DNA of 64,000 bases from Desertimonas sp963772825 (GTDB lineage: Bacteria; Actinomycetota; Acidimicrobiia; Acidimicrobiales; Ilumatobacteraceae). Below, one piece after another: positions 33,093-42,677 of this stretch. The translations under genes and the position numbers were made by a program. The stretch's first letter is position 1. Each line of letters begins with the position of its first letter. The stretch spans positions 61,941-125,940 of the forward strand of contig CAVYYX010000001.1 of NCBI GenBank assembly GCA_963772825.1, given 5' to 3'. The notes beneath the pieces are model-generated. The model saw only the letters and a program-made list of their open reading frames with translations, did not search any database and was not told where the DNA came from.

Positions 33093-34235
33093 ATGGACGC
33101 CGAACGGATCATGTGCACCCACACCGGGAGCCTCCCGCGGCCGGACGACCTCGTCCAGGTCATGTGGGCGGTCGGCGACGGGATCCCGGTCGATGCCGCA
33201 GCGTTGGAGGCGCGCGTCGAAGCAGCGGTCCACGAGACCGTCCGCCGGCAGGTCGCCGCAGGGGTGTCGATCGTCAATGACGGGGAGATGTCGAAGCCGT
33301 CCTACGCCACCTACGTCAAGGATCGCCTCACCGGGTTCGACGGTGAGTCGGTGCAGAGCTACCACTTCGCCGACCTTGTCGACTTCCCACGAAGTGCCGA
33401 GCTCGTCGCCGCCAACCCGGGGCGTCGCAAGCGCTCGGCACCAGCGTGCACCGGGCCGATCGAGGTGGGCGACCCAGACGCAGCGCGCCGGGACATGGAG
33501 CACCTCGTGGCCGCCGCCTCCAGTGCCGACGTGACGGGCATCTTCTCCAGCGCTGCGTCGCCTGGCGTCGTGTCGCTGTTCTTCGCCAACGAGTACTACG
33601 ACACCCGTGAGGACTACGTGTTCGCCATCGCCGAGGCGATGCGCCACGAGTACGAGGCGATCGCCGCTGCCGGGGCGACGGTGCAGCTCGACTGCCCCGA
33701 CCTGGCGATGGGCAGGCACACGATCTACGCCGACCTGGGCCTGGCCGAGTTCCGCCGCACGATCGAGATCAACATCGCCGCCCTCAACCATGCCGTGCGC
33801 AACATCCCGGCCGAGCAGCTGCGCATGCACCTGTGCTGGGGCAACTATCCCGGGCCGCACCACCACGACGTGCCGATCGGCGAGATCCTCGACCTCGTGT
33901 GGGCGGCCAAGCCGCGCACCGTGCTGTTCGAGGCGGCCAACCCCCGGCACGCCCACGAGTGGCTGGCCGTCAGGGAGCTCGGCATTCCCGACGACAAGGT
34001 GATCTGCCCCGGTGTCGTCGAGCCGCAGTCGAACTACATCGAACACCCCGAGCTCATCGCCCAGCGCCTCGAGCGATGGGCGACGGTCGTCGATCCGAGC
34101 CGGCTGATGGCCGGAGTCGACTGCGGGTTCTCCGTCCACGTCGGGATGCAGGGCATCGACCCGGACGTCGCCTGGGCCAAGCTGGCCGCAATGGCCGACG
34201 GCTGCGAGATCGCCTCGCGCCGCCTCTTCGGCTAG
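33093..34235 (+). CDS. MetE-like (cobalamin-independent methionine synthase II family) protein
   Basis: A 380-residue protein equivalent to the catalytic C-terminal half of MetE. It starts HTGSLPRPDDLVQ and keeps the zinc ligands H and C in MHLCWGNYPGPHH, E in LFEAANPRHAHEW and C in GVDCGFSVHV, so it should bind zinc and activate a thiol. Short stand-alone members are often not methionine synthases but methyltransferases or C-C/C-S lyases acting on other thiols or CoM/epoxide derivatives. The start has a ribosome-binding site GAGGAGA. It follows an alpha/beta-hydrolase closely and its stop overlaps a convergent glycosyltransferase gene by four bases. Confidence 0.85.
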   Translation: MDAERIMCTHTGSLPRPDDLVQVMWAVGDGIPVDAAALEARVEAAVHETVRRQVAAGVSIVNDGEMSKPSYATYVKDRLTGFDGESVQSYHFADLVDFPRSAELVAANPGRRKRSAPACTGPIEVGDPDAARRDMEHLVAAASSADVTGIFSSAASPGVVSLFFANEYYDTREDYVFAIAEAMRHEYEAIAAAGATVQLDCPDLAMGRHTIYADLGLAEFRRTIEINIAALNHAVRNIPAEQLRMHLCWGNYPGPHHHDVPIGEILDLVWAAKPRTVLFEAANPRHAHEWLAVRELGIPDDKVICPGVVEPQSNYIEHPELIAQRLERWATVVDPSRLMAGVDCGFSVHVGMQGIDPDVAWAKLAAMADGCEIASRRLFG

Positions 34236-35646
34236 TCGATCGGCGCGAGGTCACCGAGCGCGGAGAACAGTCGGTCTGCGTCAGCGACGATCGCCTTGCC
34301 GAGCGATTCGTCGAGGCCCGGATCGATGGCCCGATTGGAGGCGATCCAGGTCACGAGTGACAACGTCGGCGCCATCTGCGTCTCCGGCAGATCGGCGAGG
34401 TAGCGGTGATCGACTACGCCGCGGTCCACGAGTCGCTGCAGGGCGGCGGCGAGGGTCGTGCCGAAGTAGCGGGATGCCCTCGACGACCCTCCTGCCATGA
34501 AACGCTCCTCGCTCCTCCCCACGGACTCTGCGTGCTTCTGCGAGGACGTCGGTGTGCGGTGGAACACGACGGGGGCGTTGCGAAACAACAGCCGCTCTGA
34601 CGCGAACGCCTCGATCAGCACGAACACGCGCCCATAGAGCGTCAGGTCGAGGTATCGCGCCGGGTCGACGGCCGCGAACGGCTTGCGACGGAAGATGACA
34701 TGGCTCGTGAATCCCAGCGTGGAGAGGAAGCCCTGCCGTCTCGTCGCCTCCAGCAAGGTGGCGAAGAGGTGGGCGTCGCCGGCGGGGAGGTCGATTGGAT
34801 CGGTCCCGGACACGGGTGGGTGGGGCGAGCCATCGGCATTGATGCGCTGCCGCTCGAAGAGGTACACGGACGGGTCGACGTCACGGAGATCGTCGATGAC
34901 CGTGGAGAGCGCACCGGCCACGAACTTGTCGTCGTTGCCCAGGATGAGGACATGTTCCCCGCGACATGGCTCACACGCGGCAATGATGTTGCGCTCCAAG
35001 CCGACGTTCGTCGGCTGTTGCCGCAGCGACGCGAATGGCGACCGTTCGGCGAAGTCGGCAGCGATCTCGAGCGTCTCCGGGTCCGAGGAGACATCGTCGG
35101 TGATGCAGACCTCGACGAGTCCGGCGGGGACCTCGGCCAGTTCGCGCTCGATGCTGTGCAGGCACTCGGCGAGCGCTGCCGGTCGGTTGAACGACGGAAT
35201 GGCGATGCTCAGCAACGGTTCGGCGACGTTTGTCGTTTTGAGCGTGCTGAGTCGCTCGACCGAGACCCGCGATGGCGCGCGCACCGCAACCTTGTCGAGC
35301 AACTCACGGGCGGCAAGCAGTCCGGCTCGCGTGCCGCTGCGGTCAGCGCCTGTCGTTGGACATCGGCGGCAACCACGGTGAGCCGTTCGGCGTCTCGTTC
35401 GGCGATGGCAGCGATCTCGGCGAGCCGGTCGGCGTCTCGTCGGACCTCGTTGGACCATCGATCCACGTCGCTCGCCAGCCGCGATACCTCCGCCACGACG
35501 CCTTCGTTGGCGCGCCGGAGGTCATCGACAGTCCGGGCCAACGACGCCCACTCACGTCGCCGCCTCATCACCACCGCGAGCGGCGATCGCCGGATCCAGC
35601 CACCGAGGGTGGTCGTCGACCAGCGGGTGGAACCGGTGCGCCGCAC
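34232..35646 (-). CDS. family 2 glycosyltransferase with N-terminal coiled coil, one apparent frameshift
   Basis: The C-terminal about 360 residues are a GT2 enzyme: LLSIAIPSFNRPAALAECL at the first strand, EVCITDDVSSD at the nucleotide-binding site and LILGNDDKF as the DxD-like metal motif. An N-terminal segment in another frame (ARTVDDLRRANEGVVAEVSR and following heptad-like sequence) is a coiled coil of about 80 residues. The two frames meet at 35333-35345, so a single gene with one indel is inferred. It likely adds a sugar to a surface polysaccharide from the cytosolic side. It follows the FAD oxidoreductase by about 50 bases in the same direction. The sugar specificity is not readable. 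Confidence 0.76.
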
Positions 35647-35696
35647 GGACGGCAGTGTAGGAATCGCCGCCGGCTGCGCGAGTCCGCAGGCGGCGG

Positions 35697-36895
35697 TCAG
35701 GCGACGACCATCTTGACCACCTCTTCGGCGAGCCACGGAGCTGATCGAGTACTTGCCGGTGTCGATGGTGAAATAGCCGCCGCTCCTCGTGATGCCCACC
35801 TTCTCTCGGCGATGCAACGACGACAGCGGGTCGGCCAAGGACCCATGACCTGCCGCTGACACCCAGCCTCCGGCGACCGTCACGCTTGCGGCGTCTGCCT
35901 GAACGTCGACGAGCTCGGGGATGATCGCGCGCAACCCCCGAATCGACTCGTTGCTCACCCGATCGCGAACGTCCACCGTGATCTGCCCCACCGACGGCGG
36001 ATCTACCCCCTGACCTTCGGCGATCAACCCGGCCGGGTACCAGGACACGTAGAGGTCGCGCCCGGTGTAGTTCTTGACGTCGCCAAACGGTCCCGTCGCC
36101 ACGACAGTGCTGGGTAGCGCGACCGGTGAACGGGTCCGGACGAAGAGTGCGAGACGGAATCGGTGGCTGTAGGACGCCGGTGGCGGGAGGTCGATCGAGG
36201 CGTCGACCCGCAGGCGACCATCCCAGAGCGCGTTGATGACGGCGTCGTAGGGACCGTCGCTCCCATCCTGCGTCTCGACGAAGATCGGGTCGGCCGGCGA
36301 CGTACGTCGCACTGCGACGATCTTGGTCGCGAGGCGCAGATCGATGGACGACGCGGTCAGGGCGTCGACGAATCGGTCCGCCACCCAGCCCGTCTGCACG
36401 GAGTGCTCCGGCACCCGGAATCCAGCGACGATCTCGGCGGTGTTGTACGACGTTGCGAGCTCGTCGGCAGACAACTCTTCGACAGCTGCCGTCGAGACGT
36501 CGACGAGGTATCGGTGTGCGGCATCGTGGCCCCGCGTCAGCTCGTTGACGGCCGCGAAATAACGCCCGGCCGACGAGGCATCGACCACGGACCGGCGATG
36601 AACCAGGTAGACATCACCTCGCTCGGTGATCCGGCCATCCAGCGAGCAACCGATGAGCTGCTCGGTGAGCGCCCTGAACCGCAGGCCACCCGGCAGCAAG
36701 CGGCGGGCCGTCGCGAGCCGAGGGGTCGCCACCGTAGAGATAGCCGAGATGGATCTTGCCCTCGTTCCACCGACTCGCCCCTTCAAACGGCGCGGCAGCG
36801 CGATCGAACAGAGTCACGTGGACGCCACGCCGGCGCGCCAACAACAGCGCAGCCGAGCTGCCCATGATCCCGGAACCGAGAACTGCGACGTGCAC
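35697..36895 (-). CDS. FAD-dependent oxidoreductase (DAO type), two apparent frameshifts
   Basis: The first segment starts MHVAVLGSGIMGSSAALLLA (Rossmann GxGxxG) and continues TLFDRAAAPFEGASRWNEGK, where the glutamate/arginine region contacts FAD. The middle segment (from about 36725) gives LLPGGLRFRALTEQLIGCSL and SYNTAEIVAGFRVPEHSVQT. After a second shift at about 35735 the protein ends VAEEVVKMVVA. Joined length is about 398 residues. It could oxidise an amino or nucleotide sugar; resemblance to UDP-galactopyranose-mutase-like proteins is only general. It lies between a sugar ketoisomerase-like cupin (nine-base gap) and a glycosyltransferase, so a role in making a modified sugar is likely. 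Confidence 0.7.
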
Positions 36896-36904
36896 GTGGC
36901 GTCG

Positions 36905-37323
36905 TCAGAGGTAGGGCGCGTCGAGATACGACTCGACGTGATACGGCTCACTGCTGAGGACGAGCAAGACCGATCCGGCGGTTGCGAACGTCTGACTCGA
37001 CCAGACACCGGGTTTGATCACGAGACCGCGTTCGGGGCGGTCGAGTGTCACGGCCGCGTCGGTCTCACCGTCGTGGCAGATGGACGTTCACGACGCCTGA
37101 CGGACAGTGCAGAAGCTGCCATGCGCTGCGATGGGCATGACCGCCTCGTCGTGCCCCCTGGAACGCCGCTGACGACGAATACACGCTCCGGCCGGAACGG
37201 GAGGTCACCGAATTCGTGCGGAACGAGAACGCCGCGCCGGTCGACGTGGATGGGCAGGTCGAGCGTCCGCCAACCGGCCAGCGCTCGCAGGCCGGCGGCC
37301 TGCTCGACGGTCAACCGGGCCAC
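36905..37323 (-). CDS. WxcM/FdtA-like sugar ketoisomerase (cupin), frameshifted
   Basis: Joining frames gives LPIHVDRRGVLVPHEFGDLP, VFVVSGVPGGT, then RGGHAHRSAWQLLHCPSGVV and finally DRPERGLVIKPGVWSSQTFA and SSEPYHVESYLDAPYL. RGGHAHR and the closing EPYxxESYxxAPY are typical of the dTDP-4-oxo-6-deoxyglucose 3,4-ketoisomerase group (FdtA/QdtA), small RmlC-like cupins making deoxy or amino sugars for surface glycans. At least two indels are needed, near 37170 and 37090. The GTG at 37323 is the assumed start, giving about 138 residues, the usual length. First gene of a three-gene minus-strand run with the FAD oxidoreductase and glycosyltransferase. Confidence 0.72.
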
Positions 37324-37408
37324 CTGCGCACGTCGCCAGTATGACCGACGAGCAACGGAGGGAGAGCGATCATCGTCGGCCCAACGACCGAACCTAGTCT
37401 CGTCGGCG

Positions 37409-37993
37409 ATGGACGGAACGCTGATGATCACCGGCGACGCGGCTGCCGATGAGCTGCTCAACACGGACGGCACGGCGCTGCTCATCGGCATGCTGCTCGA
37501 CCAGCAGGTGCCGATGGAGATGGCGTTCCATGGCCCGGCGACGCTGCGCCAGCGACTCGGCCACCTCGACGCGGCGAGGGTCGCGGCGATGAGCGAGGAC
37601 GAAGTCGTCGCCGTGTGCTGTGAGAAGCCGGCGATCCATCGCTTCCCAGCGGCGATGGGACGGCGGATTCATGCAGTGTGCGTCGTCGTGAACTCCGAGT
37701 ACGGCGGGCGCGGCGAGAGCGTGTGGAACGACGTGGCCACCGGCGACGAGCTGTACGCGCGCCTGCGGGGACTGCCCGGCTTCGGCGACGAGAAGTCACG
37801 GATCTTCGTCGCCGTACTCGGCAAGCGGATGGGCGTGCAACCGGAGGGGTGGCGTGCCGCCGCGGGCAAGTTCGGCGACGACACGCCGCGCAGCGTCGCC
37901 GACTCGACATCGCCCGAGACGCTTGCCGCCGTGCGCCAGTGGAAGCGAGCCCAGAAGGCGGCCCGCCTCGACAAGCAGGACCGCCCGCTATAA
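37409..37993 (+). CDS. HhH-GPD-type base-excision repair protein
   Basis: A 194-residue protein with a helix-hairpin-helix and GPD-like core: ALLIGMLLDQQVPMEMAFHG at the amino side, then LYARLRGLPGFGDEKSRIFV, the hairpin with the conserved PGxG-type turn and an aspartate/lysine region. Such short actinobacterial members are annotated as HhH-GPD DNA-repair proteins and lack the cysteine-rich iron-sulfur loop of MutY/Nth. The ATG at 37409 is chosen because the frame upstream is shadow of the convergent cupin gene. A large nested inverted repeat follows. Confidence 0.78.
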   Translation: MDGTLMITGDAAADELLNTDGTALLIGMLLDQQVPMEMAFHGPATLRQRLGHLDAARVAAMSEDEVVAVCCEKPAIHRFPAAMGRRIHAVCVVVNSEYGGRGESVWNDVATGDELYARLRGLPGFGDEKSRIFVAVLGKRMGVQPEGWRAAAGKFGDDTPRSVADSTSPETLAAVRQWKRAQKAARLDKQDRPL

Positions 37994-37998
37994 GCCGT

Positions 37999-38099
37999 TC
38001 TGGGCGGCTAGCGGTCCACAACGCGAACTGGGCGGCCAGACAGCCGTAATCCGGCCCGGACGCCGCCCAGATCGGGAAATGGACCGAAGGCCGCCCAGA
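37999..38099. repeat. nested inverted repeat with four CTGGGCGGC words
   Basis: Outer arms TCTGGGCGGC-TAG-CGGTCCA (37999-38018) and TGGACCG-AAG-GCCGCCCAGA (38080-38099) match at 17 of 20 positions. Inner arms CTGGGCGGC (38028-38036) and GCCGCCCAG (38062-38070) match perfectly. It occupies the gap between two convergent genes and could fold as one long stem or a pair of stems in DNA or RNA. Confidence 0.72.
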
Positions 38100-38110
38100 T
38101 CGTCAACCGC

Positions 38111-38857
38111 TCAGAGGGCGGCGGCGGCTGAGGGGCCCGCGTCGGAGGCCTCGTCGCGGTGCAGCGACGCCCGCAACATGTGGACGCTCAGGCACAGCAC
38201 CCAGATCGGGAAGATGAGGTCGGTGTACTCCAACCAACCGGTCGTCACCAGCATGACCAAGGCACCGCTGTAGCCGAACAGGACGATCCACCGCGGCACG
38301 AGCCCCAGACGAACCGTCAACGTGGTCGTCGAGATCATGAACACGGCGGACATCCGCATCGCGTAGACCGAGAGCAGCGAACCGGTCACCCGCCGGCCGT
38401 ACGACCACACCGAATCGTCTGGCGGCACTGCCCCGCTGTCGGGCGACACGAGCAGCCCGGCGGCGACGGCCCCGGTACAGAACAGCATCGCCACGAACAG
38501 CAGCCCGCTGCCGAGGAACACGGTGGCGAAGAAGCGGTCCTCGTTCTCGCCGATGCGGTCGCGCACTACGCCGATGAACCACAGGAAGGCGATTCCTGCG
38601 AACGGCAGCAGGTTGAGGGCGATCGCGACCGCGCGCCGGCGGTTGTCGTCGTTGATCCACTCGCCGGGATCATCCGAGGTCTCGGGGATGGCGAGGTTGA
38701 CGAGGATCTGGGTGGTGCCCATCAGCACCGCGAACACGATGCCGGCGATCGCCGCGGCCCGCGGCGTGCGGATCGCGTTCTGCCTCGCGATCGCCCGTGA
38801 CTTGATCGCCGACGTGTGCACCGTCGCGGAGTGTAAGTCGCGTACGAACGGCGCCAC
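38111..38857 (-). CDS. five-helix membrane protein, unknown function
   Basis: A 248-residue protein with hydrophobic segments AAAIAGIVFAVLMGTTQIL, AIALNLLPFAGIAFLWFIGV, FLGSGLLFVAMLFCTGAVAA, MSAVFMISTTTLTVRLGL and LVMLVTTGWLEYTDLIFPIW. The pattern of an initial membrane helix, a charged loop with DDNRRRA and a run of short loops is found in many uncharacterised actinobacterial proteins. It is 26 bases downstream in reading of nothing recognisable and precedes the stop of the O-antigen ligase-like gene only by position, so any shared transcript is uncertain. Confidence 0.68.
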   Translation of the reverse strand: MAPFVRDLHSATVHTSAIKSRAIARQNAIRTPRAAAIAGIVFAVLMGTTQILVNLAIPETSDDPGEWINDDNRRRAVAIALNLLPFAGIAFLWFIGVVRDRIGENEDRFFATVFLGSGLLFVAMLFCTGAVAAGLLVSPDSGAVPPDDSVWSYGRRVTGSLLSVYAMRMSAVFMISTTTLTVRLGLVPRWIVLFGYSGALVMLVTTGWLEYTDLIFPIWVLCLSVHMLRASLHRDEASDAGPSAAAAL

Positions 38858-38883
38858 GGCAGGGGCGGCGACGCCCGCCGCCC

Positions 38884-40203
38884 CTACTGGTAGGTGTACG
38901 ACACGTAGCGCTCGCGTTCACGCCGTGCCGCGTTCGCCGACGACGCGGGTGCCACCTCGGAATAGCGCGTGGCCGCAAACCCGGGAGCGACGAGGAGCAG
39001 CCAGAAGATCGAGTGGTAGGCGATACGGCTCTCGGCGACGTTCTCGATGTACGCGAACATGCCCACCGCCGCCCACCACGCCATCGCCCAGCTCGTGCCC
39101 CCGAGCGCCTCCCACCACGTGCGCCCGAAGCCGAACACGATGACGGCAAGCAGCAACACGACGCCGATCCCGCCGAGGTAGAGCAACGTCTCGATGAACG
39201 AGCTCTGGGCGCTGTCGAGCTGGCGTCCGGTGCGCTCGAGCAACTCCAGGCGGTTTGCCGGATCGTCCCAGAACGAGAACCAACCGAACCCGACCAGCCA
39301 TCGATCCTCGACAGAGTCGACGGCGAATTCCCAGATCTCCCGGCGGCCGCCCCGATCGTCGCCGCCGAGCGTCCCGGAAGTGATGCTGACGAGCCACGGG
39401 ATGGCGACGACGACGAGGCCGACGACCATCGCACCGACTCCCCGCACCCGGTTCACCGGCACGCCGCGAGTGACGAGTCCGCGGCCGAACAGCAGCACGG
39501 CGAAGGCGCCGATGGCACCGCCGAGCGCCAGCCAACCCGACGTGCTCGAGGCCCCGAGGGCGACGACGACGTCGATCCCGGCGCAGACCCCGAGGGCGAT
39601 CCGCATCGGCAGGTCGTCGGTCAGCAGCCAGGCGCCAATCGCCGCCACGATGCCCAGCGTGGCGATCGGACTCAGCGTGCTGGGGTCGCCGAACAGGCCG
39701 ATCCACTCCTTCTCGTCAGCCAGCCGCGCCGAATCGGCGACAAGCGACACGACGAACGACCCGAGCGACAGCACGTGCAAACCGATGAACAACGACCACA
39801 CCTGTTGGCGGAACGTCAATCCGTAGCCGAACCAGATCGCCGTGAGGATGACGAGCGACATCAACAACGCCTGTTGCGGCGTCCGGGCCGGCGACTCGGA
39901 CCAGAACGCGGACATCAGCGCCCACACGGCGAGGGCGATCGGCGCCGCCAATGCGACGAGCAGCGACTCCGACCGGACGAGCGGGCGAGCCGTCATCGGG
40001 GCCACGACGTCGAGCATGAAGAACGCCGACCCGAGCAGCGCCGCTCCCCAAATCGAGTACACGAAGGGCCAACTGTCCAAGGCCAAGCGCTCGTCCGTCA
40101 CCCACCTGTGGAGCGACACGAACGGTGCCGACGACAGGCAGATGACGATCAGCGAGGCGGACGTGATGCGCACAAGATCGGCGGCGCCGCGTCGCATCGC
40201 CAC
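38884..40203 (-). CDS. O-antigen ligase/Wzy-like membrane protein
   Basis: A 439-residue polytopic protein with about 11 hydrophobic segments and a long extracytoplasmic region before the last helices (GGDDRGGRREIWEFAVDS, GFGWFSFWDDP), where the RxxxW pattern and a later histidine (IAYHSIFWLLL) are typical of the O-antigen ligase/polymerase family (Wzy_C). It would join or polymerise lipid-linked glycan units outside the membrane. Located between membrane protein and glycosyltransferase genes of the polysaccharide locus, and starting four bases after the stop of the preceding gene on the same strand. Confidence 0.82.
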   Translation of the reverse strand: MAMRRGAADLVRITSASLIVICLSSAPFVSLHRWVTDERLALDSWPFVYSIWGAALLGSAFFMLDVVAPMTARPLVRSESLLVALAAPIALAVWALMSAFWSESPARTPQQALLMSLVILTAIWFGYGLTFRQQVWSLFIGLHVLSLGSFVVSLVADSARLADEKEWIGLFGDPSTLSPIATLGIVAAIGAWLLTDDLPMRIALGVCAGIDVVVALGASSTSGWLALGGAIGAFAVLLFGRGLVTRGVPVNRVRGVGAMVVGLVVVAIPWLVSITSGTLGGDDRGGRREIWEFAVDSVEDRWLVGFGWFSFWDDPANRLELLERTGRQLDSAQSSFIETLLYLGGIGVVLLLAVIVFGFGRTWWEALGGTSWAMAWWAAVGMFAYIENVAESRIAYHSIFWLLLVAPGFAATRYSEVAPASSANAARRERERYVSYTYQ

Positions 40204-40207
40204 CTGT

Positions 40208-41047
40208 TCAGTTCCGTACCAAGTGGACGATCGTCAACATCCAAATGAACGCGGCGATGACGAGAAGGGCGACGCCGAGGCGTCGCTCGGCGTCGGGACC
40301 GAGGCGAACGGATGCACCGACGAAGGCCACGGCTCCGGCGACGATCCACGTGCCGCCGGACATGTCGACGTCACCGCGCCCGCGGATGATCACCCACGCG
40401 GCGACGATCATCACCGCCACCGCCAACGGGATCGTCGCCGCGATCCGGACAGCGCCAGCGACGAGCGCGGCGCCTGCAACGAGGCCGGCGGCGATCCACC
40501 AGACCAGCCAACCGGTGGCGGGCACGATCAGCCGTGCGTCGAGCGAGCCGACGCTGCTCCACAACAGCTCGCCAGTGCGTTTGGTCGTCTGACCCCACGT
40601 CAGCGATGTCAGCTGGTCCGACGTCGAGGCGGCCCACGCCCCGAGGCCGAGGATCGCCGCGCAGATCGTCGCCACGGTGATCGTCGTCGTGTCTCGGCCC
40701 CACCACGCCAAGGCCACCGCACCGCACGACACGAGCACGGCGACTGCCCCCCATTGGGCGCCGGCGGCCACGGCCGCCAGGGCTGCCGGGGTGACGGCGA
40801 TGCCCAGCGCCCCGGCGGCGAGCAGCGCTCCACGTCGAATCGTCAGGGCGAGGGTGACCGCCAGCACAGCGACCGGGACGACGGTGAACAGCATTCGAGC
40901 GGCGATGCCCGGGCGGTCGTCGACCAGCACCGCCAGCGCTCCGCCGAGCACCATCACGGCGGCGGCGATCGCCCACGCCAGACGGTCGCGCAGCAGCGGC
41001 ACGAGGTCTGCTGAGGGCGACATCGATCGTTCTGCGGCAGCGGTCAC
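40208..41047 (-). CDS. membrane protein of the polysaccharide locus
   Basis: A 279-residue protein with about nine hydrophobic segments and almost no soluble part. The GTG at 41047 overlaps the stop of the two-domain glycosyltransferase by four bases (GTGA), which fixes the start and indicates translational coupling; the stop precedes the O-antigen-ligase-like gene by four bases. Part of the same operon. It shows no clear family motif; a helper or export role in glycan assembly is suggested only by context. Confidence 0.7.
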   Translation of the reverse strand: MTAAAERSMSPSADLVPLLRDRLAWAIAAAVMVLGGALAVLVDDRPGIAARMLFTVVPVAVLAVTLALTIRRGALLAAGALGIAVTPAALAAVAAGAQWGAVAVLVSCGAVALAWWGRDTTTITVATICAAILGLGAWAASTSDQLTSLTWGQTTKRTGELLWSSVGSLDARLIVPATGWLVWWIAAGLVAGAALVAGAVRIAATIPLAVAVMIVAAWVIIRGRGDVDMSGGTWIVAGAVAFVGASVRLGPDAERRLGVALLVIAAFIWMLTIVHLVRN

Positions 41048-42672
41048 GGCACATCCCTGGTGAATGGCCGGCGGGACGGGGGGAGCTCGAGGAAATCGTG
41101 ACGTCGAGGCACAAGATTGGGGTTGTAGTACGGATCGTTGGTCAGCTCGGCCGGCCAGCGGGCATCGAGCCACGCCCGTTCACCGGGGAGCACCCGACTG
41201 TCGCGGGTGCGGCTCTCGAAGTGGTACCACACCGCCCAGGGCGACCACACGATGCGATGGCCGGCCCGACGGAGCTTCAGCGAGAAATCGACGTCGTTGT
41301 AGCTGAGCGGCAGCTCGACGGGGAACCCGCCGACTTCGTGAAAGGCGGCCTTGCGTACCAACGCACACGCGGCGGTGACGCCGCTGCACTCCCGTTCGAC
41401 GGCGAGCGGTCGCAATGGCAACGGGCCCGGTGAATCTCCTCGCCATCCGACGCAGACGTGGTTGGGCTGGCCGGAGTACACGTGGCCGCCGTGTTGCAAG
41501 GTGCCATCCGCGAACAGCAGCTTGGCCCCGGCCATCGCCACATCTGTCATCTGTAGGTGGCCGACGAGCACCTCGACGCTGGCCGGCTCGACGAGCTCGG
41601 TGTCGTCGTTGAGCAAGAGGAGCAGCTCGCCGCTCGCGTGCTCGACACCGAGGTTGACCTTTGCCGAGAAGTTGAACGTCGCGTCGTAGGGTACGAAGGT
41701 CGTGGCGACGTCGGGAATCGCGGCGAGGCAAGCCAGCACTGACGACGGCGTCTCGGCGTCGTGCACGATGACGAACTCCAGTTGCTGGTACGTCGAACGC
41801 TCGACGAGACTCCGCACGGCCTCATAGACGTAGCAACGGGTCGTCCCCCAGACGCGGCCGCACGTACCCTGGGTGGGGATGATGACGCTCACCACCGGAT
41901 GCGCTCGGAGCCGGCGGGAGACGCGATAGCAACCATCGTTGGCGGTCGGCTCGACGGCCGCGTCGATGCCGACCCGCGCACAGTGATCGGCGACGGCACG
42001 AGCACCGGCGGCCACCGCTGGGTCGTCCTCGCCTGAATCAGCGGGCGACGCCGCGCCTCGGTGGCTGAGGATGCGCGGCAGGTGGGCGACGCGGCGGGCG
42101 TGCTCGGTGAGTCGCAGCACGTAGTCGTAGTCGTCGGCGCCTTGATAGCCGCCGCGGAACCCGCCGGCGGCGTCCACGACGGCGCGGCGGGCGACGACGA
42201 GGCTGTCGATGTAGTTGTGGGCACGCAGCCGCTCAGGCGAATAGGCGGGCTTGAACGACGGCGTGACGTGGTCGCCTTCGGGGTCGATGACGTCGTGATC
42301 GCCGTAGGCGACGTCGACGTCTCCCGCCGCGAACGCTGCGTCGAGTGCAGCCAACGCGTCGGGCTCGAGGATGTCGTCCGCATCCAGGACGGCGATCAAC
42401 TCACCCGACGACGCGGCGAGGGCGTCGCAACGTGCGGCCACCGGCCCACCGCGGCTGGAGCGGTGGACCACTCGCACACGACGGTCTTTGGCGGCTGCCT
42501 CGGCGAGCATCGGGGCGACCCACGCCGCGGTCGAGCCATCGTCGACGATCACCTGTTCCCAGCCGACGAACGTTTGCGCCCGCACCGACTCGAGGCAGTC
42601 CCGGAGGTGCGCCCGATCGGGGTCGCAGACGAGCGTCAGGACGGAGAAGCGAGGACGAACTACGGTCGTCAT
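41044..42672 (-). CDS. two-domain family 2 glycosyltransferase
   Basis: A 542-residue protein with two GT2 domains in tandem. Domain one (about 1-230): RFSVLTLVCDPDRAHLRDCL, VIVDDGSTAAWV and the metal motif AVLDADDIL. Domain two (about 265-500): VVSVIIPTQGTC, the TFNFSAKVNLGVEHASGELL segment and LLLNDDTELV, ending with a conserved aspartate region SYNDVDFSLKLRRAG. This two-domain build is typical of enzymes that extend O-antigen or rhamnose-glucose polymers. It overlaps the next membrane gene and lies five bases after the coiled-coil protein gene. The sugars transferred are unknown. Confidence 0.88.
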   Translation of the reverse strand: MTTVVRPRFSVLTLVCDPDRAHLRDCLESVRAQTFVGWEQVIVDDGSTAAWVAPMLAEAAAKDRRVRVVHRSSRGGPVAARCDALAASSGELIAVLDADDILEPDALAALDAAFAAGDVDVAYGDHDVIDPEGDHVTPSFKPAYSPERLRAHNYIDSLVVARRAVVDAAGGFRGGYQGADDYDYVLRLTEHARRVAHLPRILSHRGAASPADSGEDDPAVAAGARAVADHCARVGIDAAVEPTANDGCYRVSRRLRAHPVVSVIIPTQGTCGRVWGTTRCYVYEAVRSLVERSTYQQLEFVIVHDAETPSSVLACLAAIPDVATTFVPYDATFNFSAKVNLGVEHASGELLLLLNDDTELVEPASVEVLVGHLQMTDVAMAGAKLLFADGTLQHGGHVYSGQPNHVCVGWRGDSPGPLPLRPLAVERECSGVTAACALVRKAAFHEVGGFPVELPLSYNDVDFSLKLRRAGHRIVWSPWAVWYHFESRTRDSRVLPGERAWLDARWPAELTNDPYYNPNLVPRRHDFLELPPSRRPFTRDVP

Positions 42673-42677
42673 GCGGC

